Source of the DNA: JALYUA01 sp038203955
GTDB taxonomy: Bacteria; Acidobacteriota; Thermoanaerobaculia; UBA5066; Gp7-AA6
Direction of reading: 5' to 3'
DNA length: 64,000 nucleotides
Assembly (NCBI GenBank): GCA_038203955.1
Contig: JBBRDK010000003.1
Coordinates: 15,000-78,999, forward strand
How positions within the stretch are numbered: position 1 is the stretch's first letter; every line of letters begins with the position of its first letter. Both the position numbers and the translations under genes were made by a program. This document shows, one piece after another, positions 63,952 to 64,000 of the stretch. Under the pieces are notes generated by a model. The model saw nothing but the letters and a program-made list of their open reading frames with translations, was not told the origin of the DNA and did no database searches.

Positions 63952-64000
63952 ATGACCTCGCGCATCTTCAATTTCGCGGCGGGCCCCGCGGTCCTTCCCG
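63952..64000 (+). CDS. serC: Phosphoserine aminotransferase, 3' truncated by window
   Basis: Only the first 16 codons are seen. The start ATG 63952 has GGAAGGG upstream, and TSRIFNFAAGPAVLP is the diagnostic N-terminus of SerC. With serA just upstream this completes the phosphorylated serine pathway step. The rest lies outside the window. Confidence 0.88.
   Translation, partial: MTSRIFNFAAGPAVLP

Overview
The window is 64 kb of very GC-rich bacterial chromosome with dense genes on both strands. Strong GGAGG-type ribosome sites, several lipoprotein signal peptides and a BamE/SmpA-like domain point to a Gram-negative-type cell. The mix of CarboxypepD_reg-TPR proteins, a WYL regulator, DUF885 and DUF5117-type peptidases, several phospholipase D paralogues and a complete nucleobase-catabolic island fits a soil or sediment heterotroph such as a member of the Acidobacteriota (Thermoanaerobaculia-like). 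This placement is inference only: the window has no rRNA or other taxonomic marker. I found no tRNA, rRNA, CRISPR array, phage or insertion sequence.

Layout. 0-8 kb: thioredoxin-like proteins, DoxX, a secreted protein, purD, a fused homocysteine methyltransferase/MTHFR and a TPR protein. 8-19.6 kb: WYL regulator, envelope proteins, an exonuclease, two phospholipase D/cardiolipin-synthase paralogues, glucokinase and isocitrate dehydrogenase. 19.8-25.8 kb: a partly frameshifted DoxX-like/DUF2071-like/methyltransferase operon, pirin and a large sensor histidine kinase. 25.9-43.1 kb: the metabolic core. On the plus strand an operon runs mmsA, beta-ureidopropionase, dihydropyrimidinase, class III aminotransferase, three xanthine dehydrogenase subunits and a DUF6986 CitE-like protein. 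On the minus strand an operon runs allantoinase, allantoicase, OHCU decarboxylase, HIU hydrolase and urate oxidase. An NCS1 permease diverges from it, and a PreA-like flavoprotein diverges from mmsA. Together these would take uracil to acetyl-CoA and xanthine to urea plus ureidoglycolate. 43-54.9 kb: a third phospholipase D, SDR, soluble transhydrogenase, potassium-channel-like protein, acyltransferase, PLP decarboxylase and two secreted peptidases. 55-56.7 kb: an unusual cassette of a 48-aa peptide, a sigma-region-2-like protein and a TPR protein. 56.7-64 kb: assorted enzymes, then DUF1015-serA-serC, cut by the window end.

The most striking non-gene signal is a network of intergenic repeats. 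At least 16 short tandem arrays, all with a 7-bp period, lie at gene ends and often contain the stop codon of the neighbouring gene. Four near-identical copies of a ~72-bp element with a CCGCGG-N4-CCGCGG palindrome sit inside or next to such arrays. In two places this repeat DNA appears to encode the C-terminal tail of a protein. Three genes (two adjacent near 21.3-21.9 kb, one near 60.4 kb) carry apparent single-base frameshifts, which could be real decay or local sequence error.
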